Shown in pieces: positions 7,164 to 15,430 of a DNA stretch of 64,000 nt (positions within the stretch are counted from its first letter, which is position 1; each line of letters begins with the position of its first letter). The notes beneath the pieces were generated by a model, which was not told the DNA's origin, made no database searches, and was given only the letters and a program-made list of their open reading frames with translations. Location of the stretch: NCBI RefSeq assembly GCF_006538725.1, contig NZ_BJLQ01000012.1, positions 27,361 through 91,360 on the forward strand, given 5' to 3'. Position numbers and translations under genes: made by a program. This DNA comes from Cellulomonas gelida. Its GTDB lineage: Bacteria > Actinomycetota > Actinomycetes > Actinomycetales > Cellulomonadaceae.

Positions 7164-9872
7164 TCAGTCGACGGGGAAGAGCGTCAGGGTCAACGTCCCC
7201 GCGTAGCTGCCAGGCGCCGTGTCGACGGGCACCTCGAGCGAGAGATCCGCACCCAGGGTCGCCGAGCCGAACCGGCCCACGGGTGTCGCGTACGCGAGGC
7301 GCCCGGGCACCACGAGACCGTGACCACCGCTCAACGCGGTCGTGCGTGCGGCGCCCGCGGTCAGGCCGGGCCGTGGGGTCTCCACGCGCGGGCTCCACCC
7401 GAGGTACTCGGCACCGAATGCCCGTGTCGCGGACGTGAACGTGTACGCCTGGCCGGCGACCGCCCAGCCGCTCGCACCCGCCTGGGAGACGGACCGCGAG
7501 TCCGTGACCGTCACGGCCGGCAGCGCACCCCGGAACCGCAGCCGGTCGCCGGCGTTCGTCGCGGGGGTGAGCGTCACGCCCTCGTCGTGGTCCGCCACGG
7601 ACAGCGCGAGCACGCCGTCGGCCTGCTCCGGCACGACCGCGCGCAGCTCGATCCCCTCCGCCGGCTCCTCGCGGAACAGGCGGGGCACGAAGTCGATGAG
7701 GTTCGTCTGCCACGTGTCGAACCCGTGCGGACCCGCCGTCACGCCGGCGAACTCGTACGTCACGCCGGACTCGGACAGGAGGTCCATGGTGTTGATCACC
7801 GACTGGTAGGCGAAGTCGGACACGTCCCCGGTGTAGATCCGAGCCAGGCGCGTGTGCTCGTTGACCGCGTCCGCGTCGAACTGCGGCGCGCCGAAGAACA
7901 GCCCGCCGGAGAATGCGCCGATCCACCCGAACTCGCCCGGCCGGGTCAGCCACGTGTCCAGCGTGCGCAGCGCGCCCAGGGACAGGCCCGCGAGCGCCTG
8001 GTGGTCCGGGTCGGACGCGATGTTGTACTTCGCGCGTGCCGCAGGCGCCAGGTTCTCGAGCAGCTCGGCGGGGAAGTCGGGAACGTTGCCGTTGCCCATG
8101 ACGACGACCATCGGGACGATCGCGCCGTCGAGCGAGTGGTGGTCCATGATCTGCACGGCCCGGCCGACCTCGACCCAGTCGCCCCAGCTCTGCCCGCCGC
8201 CGTGGTTGAGGTAGAGCACGGGGTACGGCTCGGCGCGGTCCGCGTCGTAGCCGGGCGGGGTCCAGACGTAGGCGGACCGCTCCTCGTCGGCCACCGCGCT
8301 GTCGTAGGTGAGCACCGACAGCTCACCGCCCGTGCCTGCGGGCACGTCGCTGAGCATCCGGTCGGTCTTGCCGGGCACGAACAGGGGGCTCACCCCGGTG
8401 AGGGTGTTGACCGTGTCCTCCGGGTCCTTCTTGTCGACGCCGTCGACCACGTACCGGTAGTAGTAGAAGCCGTCGAGCGGGCCCATCGAGACCCGCCAGC
8501 GGTCGCCGACCTTCGTCATCGGCACCCGGAACCACGCGCCGTTGGGCGCCCAGTTGGCCCACACCGTGACGTCCTTCGCGTCGGCCCACTGCGTGCCCGT
8601 CTCGAACGTGACGATGCCGTTCTCCCCGACGTGCGGGAGCGTGATCGACCCCGGCGCGGGCGCGGTGTACGGACCGTCGAGCGGCAGGTGGCCGTCCCGC
8701 GGCTCGTGCCCGGGGTCGTCCTGGAACACGCGGGAGACGAAGTCGCGCAGGCCGGAGCGCCACGCGTCCCACGTGCCGCCGTGTGCGGGGTCGACACCGT
8801 CGAAGTCGTGCTCGACGCCGGCGCTCGTGAGCGTCTTCAGCAGCGCGTCGTTCAGGTTGTACGACGGGTCGAGGACGTTGCCGACGTAGATCCGCAGCAG
8901 GTCCGTGCCCTCGTTGATCTCGCGCGCGGTGGACGCACTGATCGAGCCTCCGAGCCGGCCGGAGAACGACCCGACCGCACCGAACGTCCCGGGGTCGCTG
9001 CGCAGCACCGTGAGCGCCTGCTGGCCGCCGTCGCGGATGCCGGCGACGGCCTGGCCGTGCCCGTCGGCCGCCACGTGGTAGGCGTCGCGCGTCGCGTCCA
9101 CGACGCCGTCGAGCAGCTCGGTGCGTGGGTCGGAGCCGCCCACCTGCGCCATGACGACGACCATCGGCTCGAGGCGACCCTCGGCCGCGAGGTTGTCCAG
9201 CACCTGCGGGACGCGGCCGAGCTCGGCCCACTCCCGGTACGACTGGTTCCGGTCGGCAAGCAGGTAGAGCACCGGGTACGGATCGACGCGGTCCGCGTCG
9301 TACCCCGGCGGCGTCCAGACGAGCGTCGTCGCCTCGTCGTCGGTCACGGGGCTCTCGTACGTGAGCTCCTCGACCGTCCCGCCCGATCGCAGGTCCGCCA
9401 TCCACTGCACCGACGGCCCCGGGACGAACAACGTGCTCCACGCCGGGTGCGAGGTGACCGCGACGGGGGTGCCCGGCGCGCGGAAGGAGTGCTTGGTCCG
9501 GTCCGACTCGGTCGCCGTGTACTGGTAGTAGTACAGGCCCGGCGCAAGGGGCCCCACCGTCGTCTGGTAGTTGGCACCGCTCGGGTCCATCGCGAGGTCG
9601 GACCACGTACCGCTCGGCCCGATGTTCCCCTGCAGCTCGAGCACGGCTGGCCGGGTGCCGACGATCTCCTCGACAGCAGCCTGCGGGGCGGTGAACCGGT
9701 GGTAGCCCTCGGGGATCGTGGACACCCACGGGTCCGCTGCCGGACCGTCCGCCGCGGACCCGGCGGACGGCAGGACCGTCGCCCCCACGACGAGCGCGGC
9801 CCCGGTCATGATCGCCGCCGTACGTTGCTGCTTGGCGCGCGGGTTGCGCGGCCCCCTGCGAGTCATCCGCAT
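7164..9872 (-). CDS. Secreted double esterase-like protein with WxL-like C-terminal domain
   Basis: This 902-residue protein has a signal peptide (basic start, TGAALVVGATVL, cleavage near GSA-AD). Two repeated halves follow, each an all-beta cap (GLYYYQYTATESD; GFYYYRYVVDGVD) and then an enterochelin-esterase-like alpha/beta domain (VWTPPGYDADR, PYPVLYL). Half 2 has a GLSLG elbow with nucleophile Ser631 and a histidine in AGPHGFDTW. In half 1 the elbow reads GIRDG, with Arg280 in place of serine, so half 1 is probably inactive. The C-terminal 150 residues (FGAEYLGWSP; ATLGADLSLEVP; GTLTLTLFPVD) look like a WxL-type surface domain. The chosen ATG has GGAGA 7 bases upstream. Likely a feruloyl/acetyl polysaccharide esterase displayed at the surface; the substrate is inferred only from family and neighbours. 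Confidence 0.78.
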   Translation of the reverse strand: MRMTRRGPRNPRAKQQRTAAIMTGAALVVGATVLPSAGSAADGPAADPWVSTIPEGYHRFTAPQAAVEEIVGTRPAVLELQGNIGPSGTWSDLAMDPSGANYQTTVGPLAPGLYYYQYTATESDRTKHSFRAPGTPVAVTSHPAWSTLFVPGPSVQWMADLRSGGTVEELTYESPVTDDEATTLVWTPPGYDADRVDPYPVLYLLADRNQSYREWAELGRVPQVLDNLAAEGRLEPMVVVMAQVGGSDPRTELLDGVVDATRDAYHVAADGHGQAVAGIRDGGQQALTVLRSDPGTFGAVGSFSGRLGGSISASTAREINEGTDLLRIYVGNVLDPSYNLNDALLKTLTSAGVEHDFDGVDPAHGGTWDAWRSGLRDFVSRVFQDDPGHEPRDGHLPLDGPYTAPAPGSITLPHVGENGIVTFETGTQWADAKDVTVWANWAPNGAWFRVPMTKVGDRWRVSMGPLDGFYYYRYVVDGVDKKDPEDTVNTLTGVSPLFVPGKTDRMLSDVPAGTGGELSVLTYDSAVADEERSAYVWTPPGYDADRAEPYPVLYLNHGGGQSWGDWVEVGRAVQIMDHHSLDGAIVPMVVVMGNGNVPDFPAELLENLAPAARAKYNIASDPDHQALAGLSLGALRTLDTWLTRPGEFGWIGAFSGGLFFGAPQFDADAVNEHTRLARIYTGDVSDFAYQSVINTMDLLSESGVTYEFAGVTAGPHGFDTWQTNLIDFVPRLFREEPAEGIELRAVVPEQADGVLALSVADHDEGVTLTPATNAGDRLRFRGALPAVTVTDSRSVSQAGASGWAVAGQAYTFTSATRAFGAEYLGWSPRVETPRPGLTAGAARTTALSGGHGLVVPGRLAYATPVGRFGSATLGADLSLEVPVDTAPGSYAGTLTLTLFPVD

Positions 9873-10010
9873 CACGTGCTCTCCTCGGTCGTCGACCGGC
9901 GGGAACGCGCAGGCGGGCCCGTCCCGGCACGTGGCCGGAGCCGCGCTGCCTTCCCCCCCGGAAGGAACGTGGGCGCCGGCGGCGTCCACGACGTGCCACC
10001 CTCGTCGGGC

Positions 10011-10024
10011 CTACACCGATGTAG
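10011..10024. promoter_or_regulatory. Operator-like palindrome, copy 1
   Basis: CTACACCGATGTAG has half-sites CTACA/TGTAG with a central CG. The identical 14-mer recurs at 10067-10080 in the same intergenic region. Even symmetry with central CG resembles LacI-family operators; no regulator gene is in the window. Confidence 0.6.
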
Positions 10025-10066
10025 AACCGACACCCGATCCGACCCTCGCGAGCGGCGACGGGACTT

Positions 10067-10080
10067 CTACACCGATGTAG
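10067..10080. promoter_or_regulatory. Operator-like palindrome, copy 2
   Basis: This second exact copy of CTACACCGATGTAG lies 56 bp from the first (centre to centre), a little over five helical turns. Both copies lie between the divergent esterase and GH95 genes, nearer the esterase. The flanks differ (TT before and GA after, against GC and AA for copy 1), so the shared core is the 14-mer. A dimeric repressor or activator bound at both sites is the simplest reading. Confidence 0.6.
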
Positions 10081-10127
10081 GAGCACCGCCCGGCCGCTTC
10101 GCTGCGATCTCGAAGTGGGATGTCCGC

Positions 10128-10157
10128 ATCGTCGCGGTACGCACCGATTCGCGTCAA
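10128..10157 (-). promoter_or_regulatory. Candidate promoter for the esterase/DUF916 genes
   Basis: On the minus strand TTGACG (10157-10152) is followed after 18 bases by GACGAT (10133-10128). The -35 is good and the -10 weak. Transcription would run left through both operator-like palindromes before reaching the esterase start at 9872. The rest of the 465-bp gap 9873-10337 shows no convincing gene. Confidence 0.35.
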
Positions 10158-10337
10158 GCGGTAGCGACCGCGCGACCCTCGCACCGCCCGATCCGCTCGT
10201 CGCGGTCGCACCAGCGTGGGCTGCGTGGCCGCGGATACGCTGCTCGCCATGGCCGCCGGCACCGAGTCCGCGTCGCGCGACGTCCTGCGCGCCACCTCCA
10301 TCGTCGTCCGTCAGTCGACGACACCCGCCTCCGACGC

Positions 10338-12707
10338 ATGACACGCGTGTTCCGCACCCGCACCCCGGCTCCGACGTGGGAGCACGGTCTCCTCGCCGGG
10401 AGCGGGCGCCTCGGGGCGGTGCTGCACGGTCCCGCGCAGCGCCAGGTGATCACGCTCAGCCACGAGCGCTTCTTCGTCCCGGTCAACCCGCGTCCGCGGG
10501 CGCCGGACCTACGCCCGGTGCTCGACGACCTGCGCCGGGCCGTCCTGACGGGCGACGCAGACCACGCCGGCGACCTCCTCACCGAGGGTCTCGCAGCCGA
10601 CGGGTACCCCGACGGACTCATCTGGACCGACCCCCTCGGCATCTGCGCGACCCTGACCCTCGCGGTCGCGGGTGTGACCCAGGAGCTCTCGCGCTCCACC
10701 GACCTGTCGCTGGGCGAGGTCGCCGTCGACCTGCGGGACGGGCGCGACGGCCGGTGCGCCGTGCGCGTGATCACGCCGCGGGACGACGAGACGGCGTGGG
10801 TGGCGATCGAGTCGGACCACGAGGTCGTCGTCGACCTGGCGCTCAGCCTCGGCGGCGCGCTCGACACCGCCCTCGACACCGGTGGGGCCGACAGCTCCGC
10901 GGCCGTCGCCGTGACGCTCGTCGGCGGACGCGACGGCCGGGTCGAGGCGGTGACCTCCGAGGCGATCGCGACGGTCACGGCGCGCGGCGCAGGCCCCTGG
11001 GAGCACGGTGCGCAGTCGCTGACGTCCCGGCTGGTGGTGCCCGCGGGCGGTCGCCGTACCGTGCGCCTGGAGGTCGCCGTCCGGACGTCGGGCGGCACTC
11101 CCCCGTCACCGACCGGACCCACCGACGTCGACTGGACGCAGCTGCGCCGCGGGCAGGCCGCGACGCACGGACGGCTGGTCGCGGCCTCGACGCTCGACCT
11201 GCGGGCCCCGAGGGGGCGCTCGACGTCGCACGACCCGACGACCGAGGAGGTGTGGGCGGCGGCGCGCGCCGGCGACGCGGGCGCTCGGCTGCGCGTCGTG
11301 GAGATCGCGTACCTGTCCGGCCGCGCGCACGCGATCGCCGCCACGGGTGACCTCCCGCCGACGCTGCAGGGCGTGTGGCAAGGCACGTGGCGACCGGCGT
11401 GGTCCGCCGACTACACCCTCAACGGCAACCTCCAGAACGGCGGGATGGCCGGGCTCGTCCCGACCGGGACGCCCGAGCTCGCGCGGTCGCTGCTGACCCT
11501 CGTGCTCGCGCACCTCGACGACTACCGCGAGAACGCCCGGAGGGTGTTCGGCGCCGACGGGATGCTGCTGCCGTCGCGGATGTCGACGCACGGCCGCGCC
11601 AACCACGTGCACGCCGCCTACCCCCACGTGTTCTGGACGGGGTGCGGAGGCTGGGTGCTGCGGCTCGCGGCGGACCTCGTCTCGACGACCGGTGACCGGA
11701 CGCTCGTGGACGACCGGCTGTGGTCGCTCGTCGAAGGCGTCCTGCGGTTCGCGGAGACCGCGACGGTGCTCGTCGACGGACGGCGTCACGTCGTGCCCGC
11801 GTACTCGCCCGAGAACACGCCCTCCGGCGCGGGCGGGCCGATCACCTCCGGCACCACGATGGACGTGGCGATCCTGCGGGACGCCGCGCGGGCGAGCGCG
11901 GTGCTCGCCTCGGCGCGGGGCGACCACAGCCTCGACGCCCGTTGGTCGGCGCTCGCTGCGTCGCTCCCCTCCTTCCGCGTCGCGGCCGACGGGACGCTCG
12001 CGGAGTGGATCGACGAGCAGTGGCACGAGGAACCCGCGCACCGCCACGCCTCCCAGCTCTACCCCCTCTGGTACGAGCCGGACACCGCGTTCGTCGGAGC
12101 CGCCGGAGTGACGCTGCGGGCGGCCGCGCTCGCGACCGTCCACGCCAAGCTGGCCTGGCGCGCCGCGGACCCGACGCCACCGCCCGGCCGGATGGAGATG
12201 GCGTTCGGCCTGGTCCAGGTCGGGCTGGCAGCCGCAGCCCTCGGGGACGCCGAGGCGGCGCTGCAGTGCGTCGAGTGGCTCGCCGTCGACCACTGGCGGC
12301 CGGCGCTGACGACCACCCACGACGCAGGGTCGATCTTCAACCTCGACGCGAGCGGAGGCCTGCCCGCGCTCGTGGCGGCGATGCTGCTCGCCTCGACGGC
12401 CGGCACCCTGACCGTGCTGCCGGCGCTGCCGAGGGCGTGGCCGTCCGGCACGGTCACGGGCCTGCGCGCACGTGGCGGCATCGTCGTCGACCGTCTCGCG
12501 TGGGACCCGGACGGCTGCACGGTGACGCTGCGCCGGCTGCGCGAGGCCGCCTGGTTGGCTCCCGAGCCCGGCGTGCTGCTGCAGGCGGGACGCCCGTTCA
12601 CCACGCCGGGGACGGTGCTGCCTGCCGGGCGCGTGCGCGTGGGGGTGGACGCCACCACCATCCGGCTGCAGTGGGCCGACCCGGACGAGGGCTCAGGCCT
12701 CTCGTGA
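10338..12707 (+). CDS. Glycoside hydrolase family 95-like protein
   Basis: This 789-residue protein matches the GH95 layout: an N-terminal beta-sandwich (PTWEHGLLAGSGRLGAVLHG, near the start as in the family), an (alpha/alpha)6 barrel and a C-terminal beta domain. The paired asparagines Asn362 and Asn364 in YTLNGNLQNGG match the catalytic Asn pair of GH95, and Glu492 in YSPEN matches the general acid. Family activities are 1,2-alpha-L-fucosidase and alpha-L-galactosidase. The usual INxxMNYW context is altered to NGNLQNGG, so specificity may differ. There is no signal peptide, so it is predicted cytoplasmic, and no sugar transporter is nearby. It is divergent from the esterase and overlaps the 3' end of apbE by 15 bases. 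The start has no clear SD. Confidence 0.82.
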   Translation: MTRVFRTRTPAPTWEHGLLAGSGRLGAVLHGPAQRQVITLSHERFFVPVNPRPRAPDLRPVLDDLRRAVLTGDADHAGDLLTEGLAADGYPDGLIWTDPLGICATLTLAVAGVTQELSRSTDLSLGEVAVDLRDGRDGRCAVRVITPRDDETAWVAIESDHEVVVDLALSLGGALDTALDTGGADSSAAVAVTLVGGRDGRVEAVTSEAIATVTARGAGPWEHGAQSLTSRLVVPAGGRRTVRLEVAVRTSGGTPPSPTGPTDVDWTQLRRGQAATHGRLVAASTLDLRAPRGRSTSHDPTTEEVWAAARAGDAGARLRVVEIAYLSGRAHAIAATGDLPPTLQGVWQGTWRPAWSADYTLNGNLQNGGMAGLVPTGTPELARSLLTLVLAHLDDYRENARRVFGADGMLLPSRMSTHGRANHVHAAYPHVFWTGCGGWVLRLAADLVSTTGDRTLVDDRLWSLVEGVLRFAETATVLVDGRRHVVPAYSPENTPSGAGGPITSGTTMDVAILRDAARASAVLASARGDHSLDARWSALAASLPSFRVAADGTLAEWIDEQWHEEPAHRHASQLYPLWYEPDTAFVGAAGVTLRAAALATVHAKLAWRAADPTPPPGRMEMAFGLVQVGLAAAALGDAEAALQCVEWLAVDHWRPALTTTHDAGSIFNLDASGGLPALVAAMLLASTAGTLTVLPALPRAWPSGTVTGLRARGGIVVDRLAWDPDGCTVTLRRLREAAWLAPEPGVLLQAGRPFTTPGTVLPAGRVRVGVDATTIRLQWADPDEGSGLS

Positions 12708-13421
12708 CCCCGTGAGCACCTGACCGTCGGCGCGGACGGCCACCACGGCGGCGGCACCGTGCTGCGCGGCCCACGGCACGCCGTCGGGGCCGAGCGCCAG
12801 GACGCACGTGGCGAGCACGTCGGCGGTCGTGAGGTCCGCCGCCACGACCGTCGCGGACAGAAGACCGGTCGCCGGTGCGCCCGTACGCCCGTCCCAGACG
12901 TGCTCCCCGCGCTCGTAGGTGCCGGATGTCGCGACCGCACCGTCGCGCACCGCGAGCACCGTGAGGAACGCCGTCGGGTCCGCGGGCTCGCGCACGCCCA
13001 CGGACCAGCCGCGCCCGGGATCGGGCTCGCCGCGCACGACCACGTCGCCCCCCGCGTTGAGGCAGAACGTCGTCATCCCGGCAGCGACCAGCGAGTCGGC
13101 CGCACGCTGCGCGGCCCATCCCTTGACGACGCCGTCGGTGTCGATCGTGCCGTCTGGCCGCCAGATGCGGAACGCCCCGCCCGACGCCGCCTCGAACCGG
13201 GCCGCGACGGCCAGGACCTCGCGCAGGTCGGCGCTCGGCTGCTCGCACTCGCCGCGACCGTAGCGGCTGACCTCGCTGTCGGGGCGGAACCGGCTGAACC
13301 GACGGTCGGCGTCGTGCATCCCGTCGAACGCCGCGCGGGCCGCACGTCGCGCGCGACCCTCGTCGTCGTGCCGGATGTCCACGGACATCGGGATGCCCAT
13401 CACCAGGTCGACGTGCCGCAC
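12693..13421 (-). CDS. apbE: FAD:protein FMN transferase (ApbE family)
   Basis: This 242-residue protein has ApbE features: the N-terminal MGIPMSVDI strand (family MGT), DRRFSRFRPDSEVSR, GVVKGWAAQRAAD, LNAGGDV and the metal-site region TTADVLATCVLALG. ApbE moves FMN from FAD onto a Thr/Ser in a D/SGATxT-type motif of FMN-binding domains. Such a motif is in the gene just upstream, whose stop is 4 bases from this GTG start. There is no signal peptide or lipobox, whereas many ApbE proteins are exported lipoproteins; short signal-less forms are also known. It is the last gene of the ferric-reductase/FMN/ApbE operon and its 3' end runs 15 bases into the convergent GH95 gene. Confidence 0.88.
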   Translation of the reverse strand: MRHVDLVMGIPMSVDIRHDDEGRARRAARAAFDGMHDADRRFSRFRPDSEVSRYGRGECEQPSADLREVLAVAARFEAASGGAFRIWRPDGTIDTDGVVKGWAAQRAADSLVAAGMTTFCLNAGGDVVVRGEPDPGRGWSVGVREPADPTAFLTVLAVRDGAVATSGTYERGEHVWDGRTGAPATGLLSATVVAADLTTADVLATCVLALGPDGVPWAAQHGAAAVVAVRADGQVLTGSREA

Positions 13422-13425
13422 CGGC

Positions 13426-13974
13426 TCAGCCTCGCTGGTCGATCGCGGACTGCACGGACGTGGCGTAGGCCTGCGACGTGTACGTGGCCCCGGAGACGGT
13501 GTCGATCTGCGCGGACTGCGCGGCGACGACCTCCTGCGCGAGGATCGGCGTGGCCCAGCGGTTGATCTGCACGCTCTCGCCGTGCCCGTCAGGAGACTGC
13601 AGCGTCTGGACGCTCGCGATCTGGCCGCCCGCGAAGGTCACCGCGACCTGGACCGGCCCGTACCGGGTGTCGACCGCGTCCCCGACGACGGTCGCGGTCC
13701 CGTCAGTCGTCGGGGAGGCGTCGGGGGTCGACGCCGCATCGCTCGACGAGCCCGACGAGCCCGACGAGCCCGACGATGCGGGAGCCTCCGCGGACGCGCC
13801 GCTCGACGACGAGGCCCCCGATGAACCGCTCCCCGACGGGGCCGACTCGCTCACGGACGCCGCGGACACCGCCGGCTCCGGCGCGGCGAGCGCCCCGAAC
13901 TTCGCGAACCCCGCGGCACCCATGGCCGCCACCGTCCCGGTGAACAGCAAGGTCCCACGCCAGCGCTTGGTCAT
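13426..13974 (-). CDS. Exported FMN-binding-domain protein
   Basis: This 182-residue protein has an N-terminal signal or anchor segment (basic start, GTLLFTGTVAAMGAAGFAKFG), a Ser/Gly/Ala-rich linker (about 35-90) and an FMN-binding domain ending in VSGATYTSQAY, where Thr164 is the expected covalent FMN site. It should sit outside the membrane and accept electrons through its ApbE-attached FMN. The ATG lies in an ATGA overlap with the stop of the ferric-reductase-like gene, with GAGGAGAT as SD. The linker is low-complexity (repeated GACGAGCCC on the plus strand) and may vary in length between strains. The electron acceptor is not known from sequence. Confidence 0.88.
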   Translation of the reverse strand: MTKRWRGTLLFTGTVAAMGAAGFAKFGALAAPEPAVSAASVSESAPSGSGSSGASSSSGASAEAPASSGSSGSSGSSSDAASTPDASPTTDGTATVVGDAVDTRYGPVQVAVTFAGGQIASVQTLQSPDGHGESVQINRWATPILAQEVVAAQSAQIDTVSGATYTSQAYATSVQSAIDQRG

Positions 13975-15335
13975 GACTCGATCTCCTCGTGGTGGATGGC
14001 CGCGCGGGGCACGCCCAGCGCACGGGCGGACCGGACGACGGCCTGCGTCATCGCGGGCGGCCCGCAGGTGAAGACGTCGCGCGACGCGATGTCCGGGACC
14101 AGCGCCCGCAGGTGCGCGGGATCCAACGGGTCGTAGCCGAGCTGCGCACGCCGGCCGGGCACCGGGACGTAGCGCAGGCGGGGCGACGGCGTGAACTCGT
14201 CGCGCAGCGCCAGGCCGCTCTCGTCGTGCGCGCGGTGGACGACCACCAGCTCGTGACCGCGCGCCAGCAGGTCCTCGGCCAGGGCCCGCACGGGCCCGAC
14301 GCCGGCGCCGCCCGCGACGAGCAGGACCGCGGGGTTGGTGGCGCGGTCCGCCGTGAACCGCCCGAACGGCCCCTCGACCTGTACGCGAGTCCCGGGCCGC
14401 AGGTGCGTGACCGCGGACGAGTGGTCCCCGAGCGCGCCGACCGTGAAGCGCAGCCGATCTCCCCTCGGCACCACCGACAGCGAGTACGGGTGGGCGGTCG
14501 CGCGATGACCGCGGGCGAGGAACCGCACGAGGAAGAACTGCCCGCCCCGTGCGCCGAGCGTGGCCACCCCGCGGCCCTCGACCCACACGCTCGTGAGCCC
14601 GTGCGCCTCCGGCACCACGGCCGAGACGCGCAGCGCCAGTCGCCGGTGCTCGAGCAGCGGCAGGACCACCCGCCAGGTGAGCAGCGCGGCCGCCGTACCG
14701 GCGTAGAGCAGGATCCACAGCACCCGGGCCACCGGCGAGTCGACGAAGTGGCTCCCGCCCGCCAGCTGGTGCGCGAATGCGAGGTACACCCCGGCGTACA
14801 CCGTCAGGTGCACCGCGAACCACGCCTCGTACGAGAGCCGCTCGCGGGCGAGCCGCGCGCTCGACAGGCCGACGCCGACGAACAGCACGGTCCCGACGAG
14901 CGCGGGCCACAGGTAGGGCTGCCGCGCGAGCACGTCGGGCACCTCCGACCACAGCGTCAGGCCGTCCAGCAGCGACCCGCCGACGATCATGAGCGCCACG
15001 TGGGTGAGCACCAGGAGCACCACCGACGTCCCGAGCGAGCGGTGCCACGCGACCAGACGGTCGAACCCGACCGCCCGCTCGAACCACGGCACGCGGCCCA
15101 CGAGCAGCAGCTGCGCGCAGACGAGGGCGGAGGCCAGCAGCCCGGCGAGCTCGCCGAACGAGGCGAGCATGCCGCCGGGCGTCGCGCCCGCGGCGGGCGG
15201 CGTCCCCGTCCACCACAGCGCCACGACACCGGCGACGACCAGCCCGAGCGCCGGCAGCGCGCCGGGACGCCAGCGCGGGCGACGCGACGCTGCCGCGCGG
15301 GTGAGCTCCGGGGCCCAGGTGGTGGTCGTCGCCAT
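13971..15335 (-). CDS. Ferric-reductase-like transmembrane protein with FAD/NAD(P)H reductase domain
   Basis: This 454-residue protein has about six membrane segments with histidines suited to haem b ligation (VAWHRSLG, LTHVALM, AVHLTVY, AFAHQLAGG). A ferredoxin-reductase-type domain follows: HPYSLSV for FAD, GGAGVGPVRALAEDL for the nucleotide, and C-terminal TCGPPAMTQ. It should carry electrons from cytoplasmic NAD(P)H through flavin and haem to the outer face, where the neighbouring FMN-binding protein can take them. It is first in the three-gene operon with FMN-binding and apbE genes; its stop overlaps the next ATG by 4 bases. The start at ATG 15335 is supported by the MATTTTW N-terminus, though the SD is poor. 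Confidence 0.88.
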   Translation of the reverse strand: MATTTTWAPELTRAAASRRPRWRPGALPALGLVVAGVVALWWTGTPPAAGATPGGMLASFGELAGLLASALVCAQLLLVGRVPWFERAVGFDRLVAWHRSLGTSVVLLVLTHVALMIVGGSLLDGLTLWSEVPDVLARQPYLWPALVGTVLFVGVGLSSARLARERLSYEAWFAVHLTVYAGVYLAFAHQLAGGSHFVDSPVARVLWILLYAGTAAALLTWRVVLPLLEHRRLALRVSAVVPEAHGLTSVWVEGRGVATLGARGGQFFLVRFLARGHRATAHPYSLSVVPRGDRLRFTVGALGDHSSAVTHLRPGTRVQVEGPFGRFTADRATNPAVLLVAGGAGVGPVRALAEDLLARGHELVVVHRAHDESGLALRDEFTPSPRLRYVPVPGRRAQLGYDPLDPAHLRALVPDIASRDVFTCGPPAMTQAVVRSARALGVPRAAIHHEEIES

Positions 15336-15430
15336 GACGCCGAGTGTGGCGGGGCGAACTCGGAGGACTCTTCGAGGAACCTGGGAGTTCGCCGGACGTC
15401 CGGGCGCGCCCGGGAAGGGCGACCGGGGCG

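Noticed and set aside
10011..10301. A 96-codon minus-strand frame in the esterase-GH95 gap
   Set aside because: It has no recognisable domain or SD, and it contains both palindromes, so a regulatory region is the better explanation. A decayed regulator gene cannot be fully excluded.
7122..10337. A very long open frame on the plus strand running into the GH95 gene
   Set aside because: It is antisense to the esterase gene; its translation is Arg/His-rich low-complexity, a common artefact opposite GC-rich genes. Only the part from 10338 resembles a protein family.
13735..13830. Tandem GACGAGCCC-type repeat considered as an intergenic repeat
   Set aside because: It lies inside the FMN-binding protein gene and encodes its Ser/Gly linker, so it is a coding low-complexity segment.
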